64,000 nt of DNA from JAWAAW01 sp964353335 (GCA_964353335.1 CAYGVI010000003.1:1-64000); one strand, 5' to 3'. Positions 1 through 12,800 are shown, numbered from the stretch's first letter. Translations and numbers: made by a program. The notes: a model not told the origin generated them from the letters alone.

Positions 1-1
1 C

Positions 2-3000
2 ACGCTCAATGTCAGCAACGGAACAATCATCAACAACACAGCCAATGCAAGCTTCCAGAACGAAACAGGCGCACTCTTCAACTACTTCGCCACACAAAAC
101 ACAACAATACTCAACCCGCCTGTGCTTAACTTCAGCAATATCAGCATAATCAAGACAGACTCCCCTGACCCCGTGAATGCAAGCTCGAACCTGACTTATG
201 TGATTAATGTCACGAGCAGCGGAAATGGAACTGCTTACAATGTTACTGTCAATGAAACATATCCGCCGCAGGTTATCTATGAGATGGCAGTTCCGCCTCC
301 AGAAGCAGGCACTAATAATACGTGGATACTCGGCAACCTCACAAACGGAACAAGCATCCTAATCAACATCACTGTCTTCACACTCAATCTCACCAATGGC
401 ACAGTCATCAACAACACAGCAAACGTCTCCTTCCAGAACTACACAGGAGCACTCTTCAACTACTTTGACACAGAAAACACAACAGTACTCAACCCGGCAT
501 TGTACAACTTCACAAACCTCAGCATAACAAAGACAGACTTCCCTGACCCTGTAAATGCAAGCCAGAACCTCACATACCAGATTAATATTAGTGTGACAGG
601 AAACGGAACAGCGCACAACATAACTGTCAATGAAACATACCCGCCACAAGTAATCTACCTCACATCACAGCCAACTCCGGTTACCGGCACTAATAATACA
701 TGGATACTCGGCAACCTGACAGCCACAAACATAAGCATCAACATCACAGTATTCACACTAAACGTCAGCAACGGAACAGTCATAAACAACACAGCCAATG
801 CAAGCTTCCAGAACGAAACAGGCGCGCTGTTCAACTACTTCGCCACAGAAAACACAACAATACTCAACCCGCCTGTGCTTAACTTCAGCAATATCAGCAT
901 TACCAAGACAGACTTCCCAGACCCTGTTGAAGTCGGAACACTGCTCAACTATACAATCAATGTCACAAGCAATGGCAATGGAACTGCATGGAATGTGACT
1001 GTGAATGACACTTACCCATCGCAAGTGTGGTTTGTAAGCTCACAGCCAGCGCCAGTTGCAGGCACTAATAATACTTGGGTGCTCGGCAACCTGACAAATG
1101 GCACTCTTGTGCAGATTAACATCACTGTAAACGTGACCATTGATGTTCCAAACAGCACAATAATCACAAACCTTGCAAATGCCACATACCAGAATGCAAC
1201 AGGAATCAACCTCACTGGCTTTGCAACAGCACAGACAACAATCAACAACCCGCTTGTGCTCAACACAAGCAATATCAGCATAACAAAGACCGGAACTCCA
1301 GACCCTGTTGAGGTTAACAAGACTCTCAATTACACAATCACGATAACGAGCACTGGAGACGGAATTGCTTACAATGTGACTTTGAATGAGACATATCCAG
1401 AACAGGTTGCATACCAAACTGCCCAGCCAGCCCCCGAAGCAGGCACTAATAATAGCTGGATACTTGGCAATTTGAGTGCTGGAACAATAATACAGGTCAA
1501 TATCAGCGTGCTTGTGCTGAATGTGTCTAATGGCACAATCATCAACAACACTGCAAATGCCTCGTTCCAGAACGCAACCAGTGCGTTATTCAGCAAGGGC
1601 GCGAATGATTCAACAACTGTGATTGTAATCCCGCCAACACCCCCATCTCCAGGCGGAGGCGGCGGTGGAGGAGGAGGCGGAGCGCCAGGAGGAGTCAGAA
1701 GGAACGAGACAGTCCCGCCGCCAGTGGAGACAGTGTGCTTTGAGAACTGGGTGTGCGAGGGATGGAGTTCCTGCCAGGGCAACAGCCAGTCGCGCGAGTG
1801 CGTTGACATGAATGCCTGCGGAACAAGCAGGTTCAGGCCTGCAATACAAAAGGAGTGCGCGCCTGAGACAAAGGAGCCTGAGCAGGAGAAGCCGGCTGTT
1901 GTTCCAGGGGAGAAAGAGCCTGAATTAGAGGGCGGCAAAGAACAGAAACCATCTGTTGAGAAGCCTGCATTCGCATGGCTGCCGTCAATTAAACTGCCAG
2001 AGGCAGCTTTGTTCTGCCCGATAGCGCCTGTTGTGCTTGACGGTTCGCTGATAATCTTCGCGCTGTTCATACTCGCGTTCCTAATCTTTATGATGAAGGG
2101 CAAGAGCAGGAAGCAGTGGCCCCTGCTCGATGTGCCTGCGATAATAATACTTGCAATCCTGCTCTTCAACTACGCATTCTGCACACAGTTACCACTCCTG
2201 CAATACCTTGTGTTTGTCTTACTGGTCATATTCAGCCTTGTTCTCCACATCATATCGCACCGCAGCGAATCCCTGCAGGGTGCGCAAATTGAGTCCCAGA
2301 AGAGTGCCGGTGAATTCTATGCAGAGCTTGAGAGGCAGAGGGAAGCAGAGCTTGATGAAAACAAGGGCATAGAGCGCGGGCTTGGCAGGCTTGCGCACGA
2401 GAAAGTTGTTGTAAAGGTCAAGAAGCCAGAGCCAGCTGAAATCAGAAAGCCGGCAAAGGAACACGAGAAGTTCTACCACCGCCTTGACGACATAGACAGG
2501 AAGCTGAAAGAGCAGGTAAAGCTGAAGCACCCAAGAGCAAAGCTGCAAAGCAAGGCAGAAACCAGGGAAGACCGGAAGATAGAACAAAGCCTCAGCAAGC
2601 TTGCGCACGAGAAATACACTCTCAAGATAAAGAAACCAGAGCCAAGACCACAACCCAAGCCAGAACCAAGACCACTGCCAAAGCCAGCACCAATAGTCAG
2701 AAAGCCCGAACCAAAGACTGTGCCTGCCAGGAAAGAACAGCCAAAGAAGCCAGGATTCTTCGCAAGACTGCTGGCAAGACCTGCTTCAAAGAAAGAAACA
2801 CCAAAAGCAGAGCCAGTCAGGAAGCAAGAACCCAAACCTGCACCAATAATCAGAAAGCCAGAACCAAAGAAAGAACAGCCGCGCCCAATCATACCGCAGG
2901 TAATCAAGCCTGCAAAGCCGACAAAGGACCACGAGAAGTTCTACCAACACCTCGACGAAATAGACAGAAAGCTGAAACAGCAGGCAAAGCTGAAGCACCC

Positions 3001-3532
3001 AGGCGCAAAGCTGCAAAGCAAGGCAGAAACAAGGGAAGACAAGAAGATAGAGCAGCGCCTCAGCAAGCTCGCACACGAGAACTACACACTCAAGATAAAG
3101 AAACCAGAACCAAGACCTCAACCAAAGCCAGAACCCCAACCTGCACCAATAATCAGGAAGCCAGAACCAAAGATTGTGCCAAAGAAGCCAGGATTCTTCG
3201 CAAGACTACTGGCAAGACCTGCGCCAAAGAAAGAAACACCAAAAGCAGAGCCAGTCAGGAAGCCAGAACCAAAGATTGTGCCTGTCAAGAAAGAACAACC
3301 CCGCCTAATAATACCCCAGGCAATCAAGCCTGCAAAGCCGACAAAAGAGCACAATGAGTTCTACAGCAGGCTCAGGGAGCTTGACAGGAAGATTGAGACA
3401 GCGAGAAAGCAAAGGGCAAAGCCTGCAGTGTCAGCTCTGCGCAAGGAAGGGATTGGCATTGAGAGAAAGTTCAGGGATATTGACAGGACTCTTGAGGAGC
3501 TTGAAAAGAGGGTTAAGAGGAGGAAAAGGTGA
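2..3532 (+). CDS. Giant surface protein A (5'-partial): DUF11 repeats, TSP-like module, 3 TM, Lys/Pro-rich tail
   Basis: The reading frame is open to the window edge, so the start is outside; 1176 codons are visible. The outer part consists of DUF11-type repeats, four complete (starting near 128, 509, 890 and 1260, about 127 residues each) plus the end of one more at 2-121. They carry the phrase TKTDxPDPV and a NNTWxLGNL motif and are dense in N-x-S/T sequons. A Gly-rich linker (about 1654-1690) leads to a Cys/Trp module (about 1735-1860, CFENWVCEGWSSC then three more Cys) resembling thrombospondin type 1. Three hydrophobic helices follow (about 2030-2100, 2124-2190, 2195-2255). The roughly 420-residue tail is rich in Lys, Pro and Glu and contains a duplicated helical unit (2465-2650 and 2930-3130). 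By analogy with B-D it should be an anchored surface protein; whether it has a protease or beta-helix upstream is unseen. Its stop overlaps the next start (GTGA). Confidence 0.85.
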   Translation, partial: TLNVSNGTIINNTANASFQNETGALFNYFATQNTTILNPPVLNFSNISIIKTDSPDPVNASSNLTYVINVTSSGNGTAYNVTVNETYPPQVIYEMAVPPPEAGTNNTWILGNLTNGTSILINITVFTLNLTNGTVINNTANVSFQNYTGALFNYFDTENTTVLNPALYNFTNLSITKTDFPDPVNASQNLTYQINISVTGNGTAHNITVNETYPPQVIYLTSQPTPVTGTNNTWILGNLTATNISINITVFTLNVSNGTVINNTANASFQNETGALFNYFATENTTILNPPVLNFSNISITKTDFPDPVEVGTLLNYTINVTSNGNGTAWNVTVNDTYPSQVWFVSSQPAPVAGTNNTWVLGNLTNGTLVQINITVNVTIDVPNSTIITNLANATYQNATGINLTGFATAQTTINNPLVLNTSNISITKTGTPDPVEVNKTLNYTITITSTGDGIAYNVTLNETYPEQVAYQTAQPAPEAGTNNSWILGNLSAGTIIQVNISVLVLNVSNGTIINNTANASFQNATSALFSKGANDSTTVIVIPPTPPSPGGGGGGGGGGAPGGVRRNETVPPPVETVCFENWVCEGWSSCQGNSQSRECVDMNACGTSRFRPAIQKECAPETKEPEQEKPAVVPGEKEPELEGGKEQKPSVEKPAFAWLPSIKLPEAALFCPIAPVVLDGSLIIFALFILAFLIFMMKGKSRKQWPLLDVPAIIILAILLFNYAFCTQLPLLQYLVFVLLVIFSLVLHIISHRSESLQGAQIESQKSAGEFYAELERQREAELDENKGIERGLGRLAHEKVVVKVKKPEPAEIRKPAKEHEKFYHRLDDIDRKLKEQVKLKHPRAKLQSKAETREDRKIEQSLSKLAHEKYTLKIKKPEPRPQPKPEPRPLPKPAPIVRKPEPKTVPARKEQPKKPGFFARLLARPASKKETPKAEPVRKQEPKPAPIIRKPEPKKEQPRPIIPQVIKPAKPTKDHEKFYQHLDEIDRKLKQQAKLKHPGAKLQSKAETREDKKIEQRLSKLAHENYTLKIKKPEPRPQPKPEPQPAPIIRKPEPKIVPKKPGFFARLLARPAPKKETPKAEPVRKPEPKIVPVKKEQPRLIIPQAIKPAKPTKEHNEFYSRLRELDRKIETARKQRAKPAVSALRKEGIGIERKFRDIDRTLEELEKRVKRRKR
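128..1620 (+). repeat. Tandem DUF11-encoding repeats, about 381 bp period
   Basis: Four consecutive units begin near 128, 509, 890 and 1260, giving spacings of about 381, 381 and 370 bp. The fragment at 1-147 is almost identical in DNA to 756-910 (two periods away), so at least part of the array spread by recent duplication or gene conversion rather than by old divergence. Confidence 0.8.
2465..3130 (+). repeat. Duplicated cytoplasmic-tail repeat in protein A
   Basis: Two copies about 465 bp apart (2465-2650 and 2930-3130) encode a charged helical unit starting HEKFYxxLD and running through LKHPxAKLQSKAETRED to LSKLAHE, then a PEPRPQPKPEP linker. Between and after the copies a KKPGFFARLLARP phrase also occurs twice (about 2740 and 3180). 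A third, diverged copy closes the protein (about 3345-3530). Confidence 0.8.
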
Positions 3533-3807
3533 AAGAAACAATTGACGTGAAGGGCTATGGAAAGCACGTCCCAATGGTAATTTTCACCTATAATACAGAG
3601 CACCTCCTGAAGAAGGACAAGGTCAGGTTCTATTATGCCCTCAAGGGAAGGGATGGAAAGACAGGCATTGTGAAGCGCTGCCACATAGAACAGCTTGGAA
3701 GGGCAGTGCTTCTTGTGCCGGTTAAGTTTGCCCAGGACGCTCATGGGTTCCTTAAGTACTGGAAGTGCGAATACCAGAGCAGAGAGGTGCTTGTCAAGGA
3801 AAGGTAG
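3529..3807 (+). CDS. Small conserved-looking hypothetical protein (92 aa)
   Basis: The gene starts at a GTG that overlaps the stop of protein A by 4 bases, with a strong AGAGGAGG ribosome site just upstream, so it is very likely translated and coupled to protein A. The product has no signal peptide or membrane helix; it alternates hydrophobic and charged residues in a way that suggests a small beta-rich domain (for example MVIFTYNTEH and AVLLVPVKFA). I do not recognise a family. Position suggests a cytoplasmic partner of the surface-protein gene, but that is inference only. Confidence 0.6.
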   Translation: MKETIDVKGYGKHVPMVIFTYNTEHLLKKDKVRFYYALKGRDGKTGIVKRCHIEQLGRAVLLVPVKFAQDAHGFLKYWKCEYQSREVLVKER

Positions 3808-3842
3808 CAAAAAAGGGTATTATCGACGATGAAAAACCGAAA

Positions 3843-3853
3843 AGCTTAATAAG
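3843..3853 (+). promoter_or_regulatory. Probable TATA box for giant protein B
   Basis: An AT-rich box (gcttaataagg) lies about 40 nt before the preferred ATG at 3890. A transcription start near 3870 would leave out the upstream ATG at 3860 and give a short leader carrying AAGGGG as ribosome site 6-7 nt before 3890. Confidence 0.4.
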
Positions 3854-3889
3854 GGATAAATGAAAAACGCTGTTAAAAAGGGGAATACG

Positions 3890-6800
3890 ATGGGTGGCAA
3901 AGGAGAGATAGCGAAACTACTGCCAGTTTTAGTATTACTTGCTGTTGCGCTATTCGGAATCATGTTCTTTTCAGGCAAAATGGGCTCTCCAACAGGCCTT
4001 GCAGCAGGCGGCAATGCAAACCTGCCTCCTGAATGGACTGCTTCAAGCACAAAATTCGTTCTTGAGCAGAACACTCCTGTTCTTTTGAACCTCGGAAGCC
4101 TTTTCAATGACCCTGAAGGACAGCCATTGACATTCTCAGTCGCAGGAACTGAAAACCTCGCTGTTGTTCTTGAAGGTAACACTCTCAGTATAACACCTGA
4201 GCCTGGCTTTGTCGGAATGCGGGCAGTAAGCGTCTTTGCTTCAGATGGAAAGCAGGTAAGCAGGAAGAGGCTCAGCATAGAAGTTTCAGAAAGTGGCTCT
4301 GCGCAGGAACCGCAGGCTATGCAGACATCACCTACGGCACAGCCAGAGGAACAGCCGCAGGAACCAACCCAGTTTGTTTCTGAATCACAGCAGGCGCCCA
4401 TTGTTGAACAGTCAGTTGAGAATGAGCTTGACAGCAAGGGAACTGTTGAGGCAATCATCACATTCAAGGAATCCCTGCCTGTCAAATTCTCTGTCGCGGC
4501 AACAAATGCTGAAAAGCAGGACATGCTTGCAAGCAGGCGCGCTGCAGTCAGGCAGGAAAGAGAGGCATTGCTTTCCAAGGTCAGGGAAAAGCAAAATGGC
4601 ATTACAGGAGCTGCTGTTGCAGACTATGACGTTGATGTCATCAGGACTTATGAAACTGCAGGCATGATTGCTGTCAGGCTGACAAACGCAGGTCTTGAGA
4701 AGCTCAGGAATGACCCCTCTGTCTCTGGAATTTACCGTAACCACGTGTTCACAACAGACCTTTCCCAGAGCGTGCCGCTGATTGATGCTGATGATGTCTG
4801 GAAGATTCTCACTCCTGCAGGAAACAACCTCACAGGGCTCAATGAGAGCGTCTGCATAATTGACACAGGAATTGATATGAGCAACCCTGCTTTCACAGGA
4901 AAGATTGTGGGCGGGTATGACTTTGTCAATTTGGACTCAAACCCGCAGGATGACTCTCTCAATTCGCACGGCACCCACGTATCAGGCATAGTCGGGGCAA
5001 ACTCAACAAGCGTCCGCGGAGTCGCAATCGGTGCAAAGATTGTTCCGGTCAAGGTTTGCGACAACGCAGGGGACTGCGACGATATCAGCATTATCGCAGG
5101 CATTGACTATTGCAACGATAATGCTGCCGCGTTTAACATCAGCGTGATTTCAGGCTCGCTCGGAGACAACAACGCAAATACCTCAGAAAACTGCCCGACA
5201 TATTATGACAGCCTGTTTATTACATCAGCATCAGTGGGCATAATCCCTGTTTTCGCCTCAGGCAATAACCACAACACAAGCGGAGTGAGCCATCCTGCGT
5301 GCTCAAGCTACGTGATTGCTGTCGGCTCTTCAAGCAAGTCAGATGTGCTTGACTCATTCACAAACAGGCTTGCAGGATGGAAGCCAGAAGTGCTTGCGCC
5401 CGGCAACGACATAACCAGCACTATGATTGGCGGCGGCACAGGCGCGATGACAGGAACATCAATGGCAACCCCGCATGTCGCTGGAACAATCGCGATTCTC
5501 CAGCAGAACAGGCGCGCAAAAGGCCAGGCACCGCTTACCCTTGCCCAGGTTGTAGCCCTGCTCCAGCCCACAGGAAAGATGATAAGCAGCTTCAGCAGGA
5601 TTGATGTCCTTAACGCAATACTGAAGGAAAATTACAATTATGACATCAACCTGACTGACAACTCAATAAAGAACGCAACAGCAGGAACAAAGATTGCTTT
5701 TGGCAGCATAACTGACTTTGCAAACATCACTGCCTGCTCCAAGCTCAGGTCAAACCTTGTGGAGATTGACTCTCTCAACTGCCCGCAGTACAATATTACT
5801 TCACACATACGGCTTCCGGGGCTGCCAGGAACAAGCGCCTCAGTGCTCCGCAATAGCATACCCTGCACAAGCCAGTACTGCGAGAATGCCACATTCTCCT
5901 CAGGCACGCTTGACTTTGACGTCCTAAGCTTCACTAATTACAGCGGCTTGAGCAGCGACCCGAACATCACAGGCTGCGCTGACATAAACACCAGCATAGT
6001 GTTGGTGCAGAACATCACATTCACCAGAACCTCGCCTGCATATTGCATCAGGTTCAACAACCACAGCACAATTCTTGACTGCGATGGATACTGGATAAAG
6101 CGCAGCACCACCGGAGGCAACACAATTGCAATTTATGCCTCTAACAAAAGGAACATCACAATCAGGAACTGCAATATTGAGCACATTAATGCCACTGATG
6201 CCGATGATTTCACAGGAATTCTCCTTGAAAGGACAAACATCAGCTTTGTTCTCAATGATATAGTCTCAATCAATGCCACCTCAACCAGCCCAACAGCCCC
6301 TGATGATTATGGAATTGCTGTTGAAGGCGATGACAACACAATCGCGAATAGCTCAATCAATGCGTCAATGACATCTGCCATGGGCCCAAGCTACATAATA
6401 GGGCTTAATGTCTCAGGCTCGCGAAACAATGTCACAGGAATATTGGTAAACGAATGGGTGCTAAGCGGCGGCGGCAGCGTGCCTGGAAGGGGTATTTTCA
6501 TTTCAGGCAGCAACCATTCGGTTTACAACAGCCAAATAATGGCAGCAGGGATTGCCACATCAGACAATTACGCAATACTTGCGACTGCAACAAGGGCAAT
6601 TTTTGTCAACAATACCCTTACCGGAACACCTTCCACCTCAATATCCCTTGATAGTGCCAAAAACTGCTCGTTCAACAAGACAACAATAAACGCAACAGGC
6701 GGGTGGATCAGCCTTTCTGGCACTGCAAATGACAACAACTTCACAAATACTACCTTTGTGATGGGCAACGGCAGCATTAACATTCTTGGCACATTTGAGT

Positions 6801-9800
6801 CAATATCCACCACCAAATCCGCGCTTAACATCACCTACAACAAGTCATTCATTGACACAGTGTCCCATCCTGAGCTGAACAAGTCAGCGATTGTCTCGCT
6901 ATACAATATCTCAGGGATTAACCTCCAGCCGCAGGTTGACTGGAATAATGACGGAATATATGAGAGCTGCGATGCACAGCACTGCACAAAGCTCAGCCAG
7001 GCAGACAGCACATTTGTGTTCAATGTCACACATTTCACCGCGTATTCCGCGTATGACCTTGGCCCTGACCTGAATTACTCAAACATCACAGGCTGCGCAG
7101 TAATCAACAGGAGCACTGTGCTGGCAAATAACATTGGCTCAAGCACCACCTGCATAGTCGTTAACAATGACAGCCTCTACCTTGACTGCTTTGGTTACAA
7201 AATAGGATTTGACGGTTCTGGTGCTGGCAGTGATTACGGAATCCTTGCTGAAAACCACACCAACATAACAATCAGGAATTGCAACATACAAGACACCTCT
7301 GCAGGAGGCACAGGAGGGATAGGAATAGAGTTCATGAATATAACTTACAGCAGGATTCGCAATAACTCAATTTATACTAACGGCTCAGTCAGCAATTATG
7401 GAATAATCATAGCGTCGCCTGCGTATGCAATATTGTCGCATAACAACACAGTTGAGAACAACACAATCGTAACAAAAGGGTTGACAGCAAGCTATGGCGT
7501 TTACCTTTTCAATTATGTTTCTGATATAAATATCACCGGAAACATAATCCGCCCGCAAAATGGCAGCGGAATAGAAGCATACCAGTCGATTTCAAACATC
7601 AGGATTGCAAACAACACAATAGACATTGGCTGGAGCAATAGCGGGGATGGTGTTCATGTTGATGGGGAAAATATGCTAATTGAAAACAACCACATAACAT
7701 TTGGCTCCCCATCTTCAACACTGCATGGAGTGCTGAGTTCAGGCAAGAATTGCATAATCAGGTATAACACTATAACCGCAGACAGCCGCAGCCACCCTCG
7801 GGGAATCGGGCTTAACACATTTTCAAATAACACAATTGTGCAGGGCAACAACATATCAATCTGGATATCCTATGACTCATATGGCATTGTCATCGGTTCG
7901 CACAACAACACAGTAACAGGAAACATCATAGAAACAAGGGGCAATATCAGCGCCACAGGAATCTATGTGCTGAACACTGCGCAAAACAACGCTGTCGCGC
8001 AGAACATAATCAACATAAGCCCTGCGATGACTCCTGGAATCACTCTTTCTGCTTATGGGCTGTATGCGACAAACACACAGCTGAACAACTTCTCAGACAA
8101 CAGCATAACAATCAATGGCACGCGCAGCAACTATGGCATTTACTTCTGGTTTGGCGTGGAAAACAGCACAGTCACAAATAACAGGATTGTTGTTTCAGGA
8201 AGCATGTATGGAAACATGGGAATGCACCTCAATGGCACGCGCAGAAATAACTTCACAGGCAACACAATAACCACAAATGGGACATTTAACGACTGGGGAA
8301 TACTTCTCCAGGACTCATTTGAAAACAGGTTTGAGCGCACAAACATATCCACTACTGGTGATAGCAGCTCTGGAATCAGGATAATAAATTCCAACAACTC
8401 AATCTTCAATGGCACCCTGCTTGACACTGTTGAGTGGATTAACGCGAGCGCGAACACAGTCAACAACTTCACCAACACGACTTTCAGCCAGATGCAAGGA
8501 AGCATTACAATCTGGCCGTTCCAGCTCAATGGCTCGCGCGATTTGACAAAGAACCGCTTGAATGTGACATACAATAAGGCATATGTCAACATCACTGCAC
8601 TGCCTGAGCTGAACACCACTGGAATTGTTGAGCTCCGCTGGCTGATTGCTGCTGACCCGATTCCGCAGGTGGACTTTGAGGATGACGGCTCATACACAGA
8701 CTGCCCTGCAGGCGTCTGCACAGAGCTCAGCTTCTCGCCGCAAGTATACCGTTACATGGTATCGCACTTCACTTCATATTCATCTGTAGAAAACGGCACG
8801 CCAATCACAGGCTGCCCTGTCACCATAAATTCCAGCTCAACTCTTGCCAACAACCTGTACGCGCCAAGCAACTGCATCACGCTTGGCAATGACAGCGTGA
8901 CCCTTGAATGCAATGGCTACACAATTTACTTTGACGGCTCAGGAGGAGGAAATGATGCAGGAATCACTGCATTAGGGCACTCCAACCTCACAGTCCAGAA
9001 CTGCATCATAATTGACGGCAATTCAGCAGGGGCATACGGCTTTGGAATCAACTTCACCAGTGTCAACAACAGCAGAATCATTAACAGCAGGATACAAACA
9101 AACGGAACAACTTCAAATTACGGCATATGCCAGGAAAACACAATCAACAATACAATAAGCAATAACATCATCGGGACATTGGGTGTCTCTGGTAATTTCG
9201 GAATATACCAAACTGTTGCAGTCAATAACACAATACGCAACAACACAGTGATGGCAAGGGGAGGCGCAAACGCCAATTACGGAATTGCCTTGTTAGATGT
9301 ATCAGGAAACAGCATTGCAGGCAATAATATTACCACAAACGGCACAGCATACAATGTGGGGCTGTTTTTCCAGGGCTCACAGAATCTAAACAACAGAGTT
9401 GACAGCAACATCATTGCAGCCAGTGGAAGCGCATATGGCAATTACGGCACCTATTTAACATTCGCATCAGGCAATAACCTGAGCAACAACACGATTTCCA
9501 CAAACGGCACAGATGAGAACCACGCAGTATACATTGATTACAGCTCAGCAAACATATTTGACTCAAACAACCTGACAACAGGCGGAACAGACAGCGACGC
9601 AGTATACCTTGCAAATGCAGTAGGCATGATATTCAACAATACAATGCTGAATGACCCCTCTGCCTGGATTTTCTCTGGCAGCGGAGCAACAAACAACTTC
9701 ACCAACACGACTTTCGCCATGCCTGATGGAACCATAGACTTCTTTGGCACTTTCCAGCTAAATGCCTCACAGAATGTCACAAAGAGGAAGATTAACATCA

Positions 9801-12800
9801 GCTCAAACAGGGCATTCCTCAACTCGAGCAATCTTAGCGCGCTCAACACGAGCGCGATAATCACGCTGTACGGCATTTCTTATACAAACCCCAAGCCGCG
9901 GGCAGACTATAATGATGACGGCTCTTACGAAGACTGCCCAGCAGATGTCTGCACTGGCGCGAGTTATTCCGGCACCACATATGCCTACAATGTGTCGCAC
10001 TTCACAGGCTATTCCTCTGCAGAAAGCGTGATAACCGGCTGCCCTGTCAAGATCAACGAAAGCACAATCCTGACTCAGGACATTGAAAGCAGCACTTACT
10101 GCATAGAAATGGGCGCTGACAACATTGACCTTGACTGCGATGGGCACACAATAAGGTATGGCGGCGATGGATATGAGGGCATCTACGCGTATGGCCGCAG
10201 AAACCTAACAGTAAGGAACTGCACAATAATACTTAATGACAGTTCGGCAAGCAGTGCGCCCGGAATTCGGGCAATTATCACAAACAACAGCCTGTTCCAG
10301 AACAACAGGATAATAATCAACGGCACAAACTATGACCATGGAATCCAGTTTTTCACGTATTGCAACAACAACCGGGTACTAGACAATTCAATATCTACAG
10401 GTGCAAATGCCAGCAACTACGGCATATCTGTCTATGGCAGTTGCAACAACAACACATTGCAGGGCAACTCAATCGAGGCAAATGGCTCTTCTGACAACTA
10501 CGGCATAGAGGTCTTCTCAAGCACTGGAAACACAATCTCTGGCAACACCATCTCAACAGAGGGCACTGACGTGTTCAACCACGGAATCCTGCTCGACTAT
10601 GACTCCAACTTTAACAATATTGACCTCAATTCAATAAACCTGAGAAGCGCATTTGGCGGCGATTACGGAATCTTTGTGTTCGCAGACAGCTTAGGCAACA
10701 ACATAACCAGAAACAAGATTGTAGCAGGCAACCCGCTTGGCAGCACCCAGTACGGGATTGTTGTTGAGAGCGGCTCAAACAACAACCGCCTCTGGTTCAA
10801 CAATATCACTCTTGATGTCCTTGGCAGCCACGGAATTTACATCCAGCTTTCAAGCGGCAATGAGTTCAATGATACGCTCATTAATGCGACTCACAACTGG
10901 ATTTACACAGATGACAGCTCAGGAACAAACTTCACAAACACAACATTCATGACACAGCACGGCAGCATACTGCTCGGCAACTTCACCTTTGCAGGCTACT
11001 TTGTTTCAGTTACCGGCTCTGACCTGAACATCACCAGCAACAAGGCATTCCTTAACTCAAGCAATATCACCCCGATGAACACTTCAGGTGTTGTCACGCT
11101 TAACGGAATAACATACACAAACCCCAAGCCTGTTGTTGACTTTGAGGATGACGGCTCATACATTGACTGCCCGCCATCAATATGCACAGAGCTCGGCTAT
11201 TCAGGCGGAGAGTATGAGTTCTCTGTCACAAGGTTCACCGCTTACAGCAGCGGCGAATCAGCGCTTGTGAGCCTAAGAAAGGCAGACTCGCCTGACCCTG
11301 CAACCTCAACACTGCCTCTCAGCTATGCGATAATAATCAATGCGACAGGAACTGTTGAGAACATCACTCTGACAGAGCAGTATCCTGCAGAAGTAATCTA
11401 TATCAGCTCCCAGCCGTCTCCTGTTGCCGGAACAAATAACACGTTTGAAATAGGCAACCTTGGCGCAAATGATGCGGTTGTTGTAAACATCACTGTGCTT
11501 GTCCGCGAGATTGAGAATAACACAGTGATTAACAACACAGTCAACATCTCATACGTTAACTCTACCGGCGCCTTGTTCACAGCAAACGCGAGTGCGGGCA
11601 CAACAGTCCTCAATAACCGCATTACAAACACAACTATCACCAACAGCACGATAAACAACTGCACAATCATCAATTCAATAATTATCAACTCAAACAAGTC
11701 CAACTGCACGATTATCAACAGCGTCATCATAAACTCGACAAATGACAACACAACAATAATCGACAGCAATGAGACAAACAGCACTGACAGGAACACTGAG
11801 ATAATCAACGCGACAATCATCAACTCAATCAAGCGCGACAGCTTCATCAACAACACCAACCTCACAGACAGCAATGTGACAAACACCACGCTCACAAACT
11901 GCACCGTAACCAATTCCACTCTATATAATACACTGAATTCAAGCTGCAACTACACAAATTACAGGCAGCAGCCGCCCATACCGCCGACACCGCCCAGCCC
12001 ATCAGGAGGCGGAGGAGGAAGCGGCGGCCAGTATGCAGGAATACCAAGATGGCCTGCGCCGATTGCTGCGCAGATGCCTATCCAGCCCTGCGTTGAGAAC
12101 TGGAACTGCGAGGAATGGTCAAGGTGCGTGGATGGAACACAGTCAAGGGTCTGCGTTGACCTGAACAGCTGCAATGTGAGCAGGTATCTGCCGCAGACAG
12201 AGCGCTCGTGCGGCGAGGAAAGGATTTTGCACGAGGTTCCTGCAGAGCCAGAGGCGCCAATGGAAATGCCTGACCTTAAGCCTGAGCAGGAACAGCCTGC
12301 GCCAAAGCCAGCGCTTTACACACTGCTGCCAATCTTTATTGACAGCGCATTGATTGTGCTCGCACTGCTTGTGATAATCTCAATCCTTATCGGCACTGAG
12401 AAGCGCGCGAACAAAGCTCTGCGCCTTGCGATTGACTTGGTCATGGTTGCCGCGCTTGCAATGGTGCTGTGGCATTATGTCGCAAACAATGAGTTCCTTG
12501 CAATGCAGACAATCACGTTCATCATACTGCTTGTCGCGGTTACTGCAATGTGGCTCACAGACTACCTGAAGTCAAGGCAGAAGCAGGTGCCTGAGGTTGA
12601 GTTTGAATCAACAGCGCCTGTCCTGCCAGACGGGGTTGAACGCGTCGAAGAGCCGGCTGCGCCTTCAGAAATGCCTGAAACTGCTGTGCAGTCAATGCCT
12701 TTGCCACGGCCAGAGCAGGATGTCTGGAAGCCAAGAAAGATTTATTTCCTTGAGCCTGTGGAAAAAGAGCCTGCTGCCAGGGAGAAGCCTGCTAAGAAGG

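Noticed and set aside
1369..2169. Long reverse-strand reading frame within protein A
   Set aside because: It is the shadow of a repetitive, codon-biased gene; composition (Pro/Gly/Ser runs opposite the Gly linker) is that of antisense sequence, and no promoter or ribosome site is seen.
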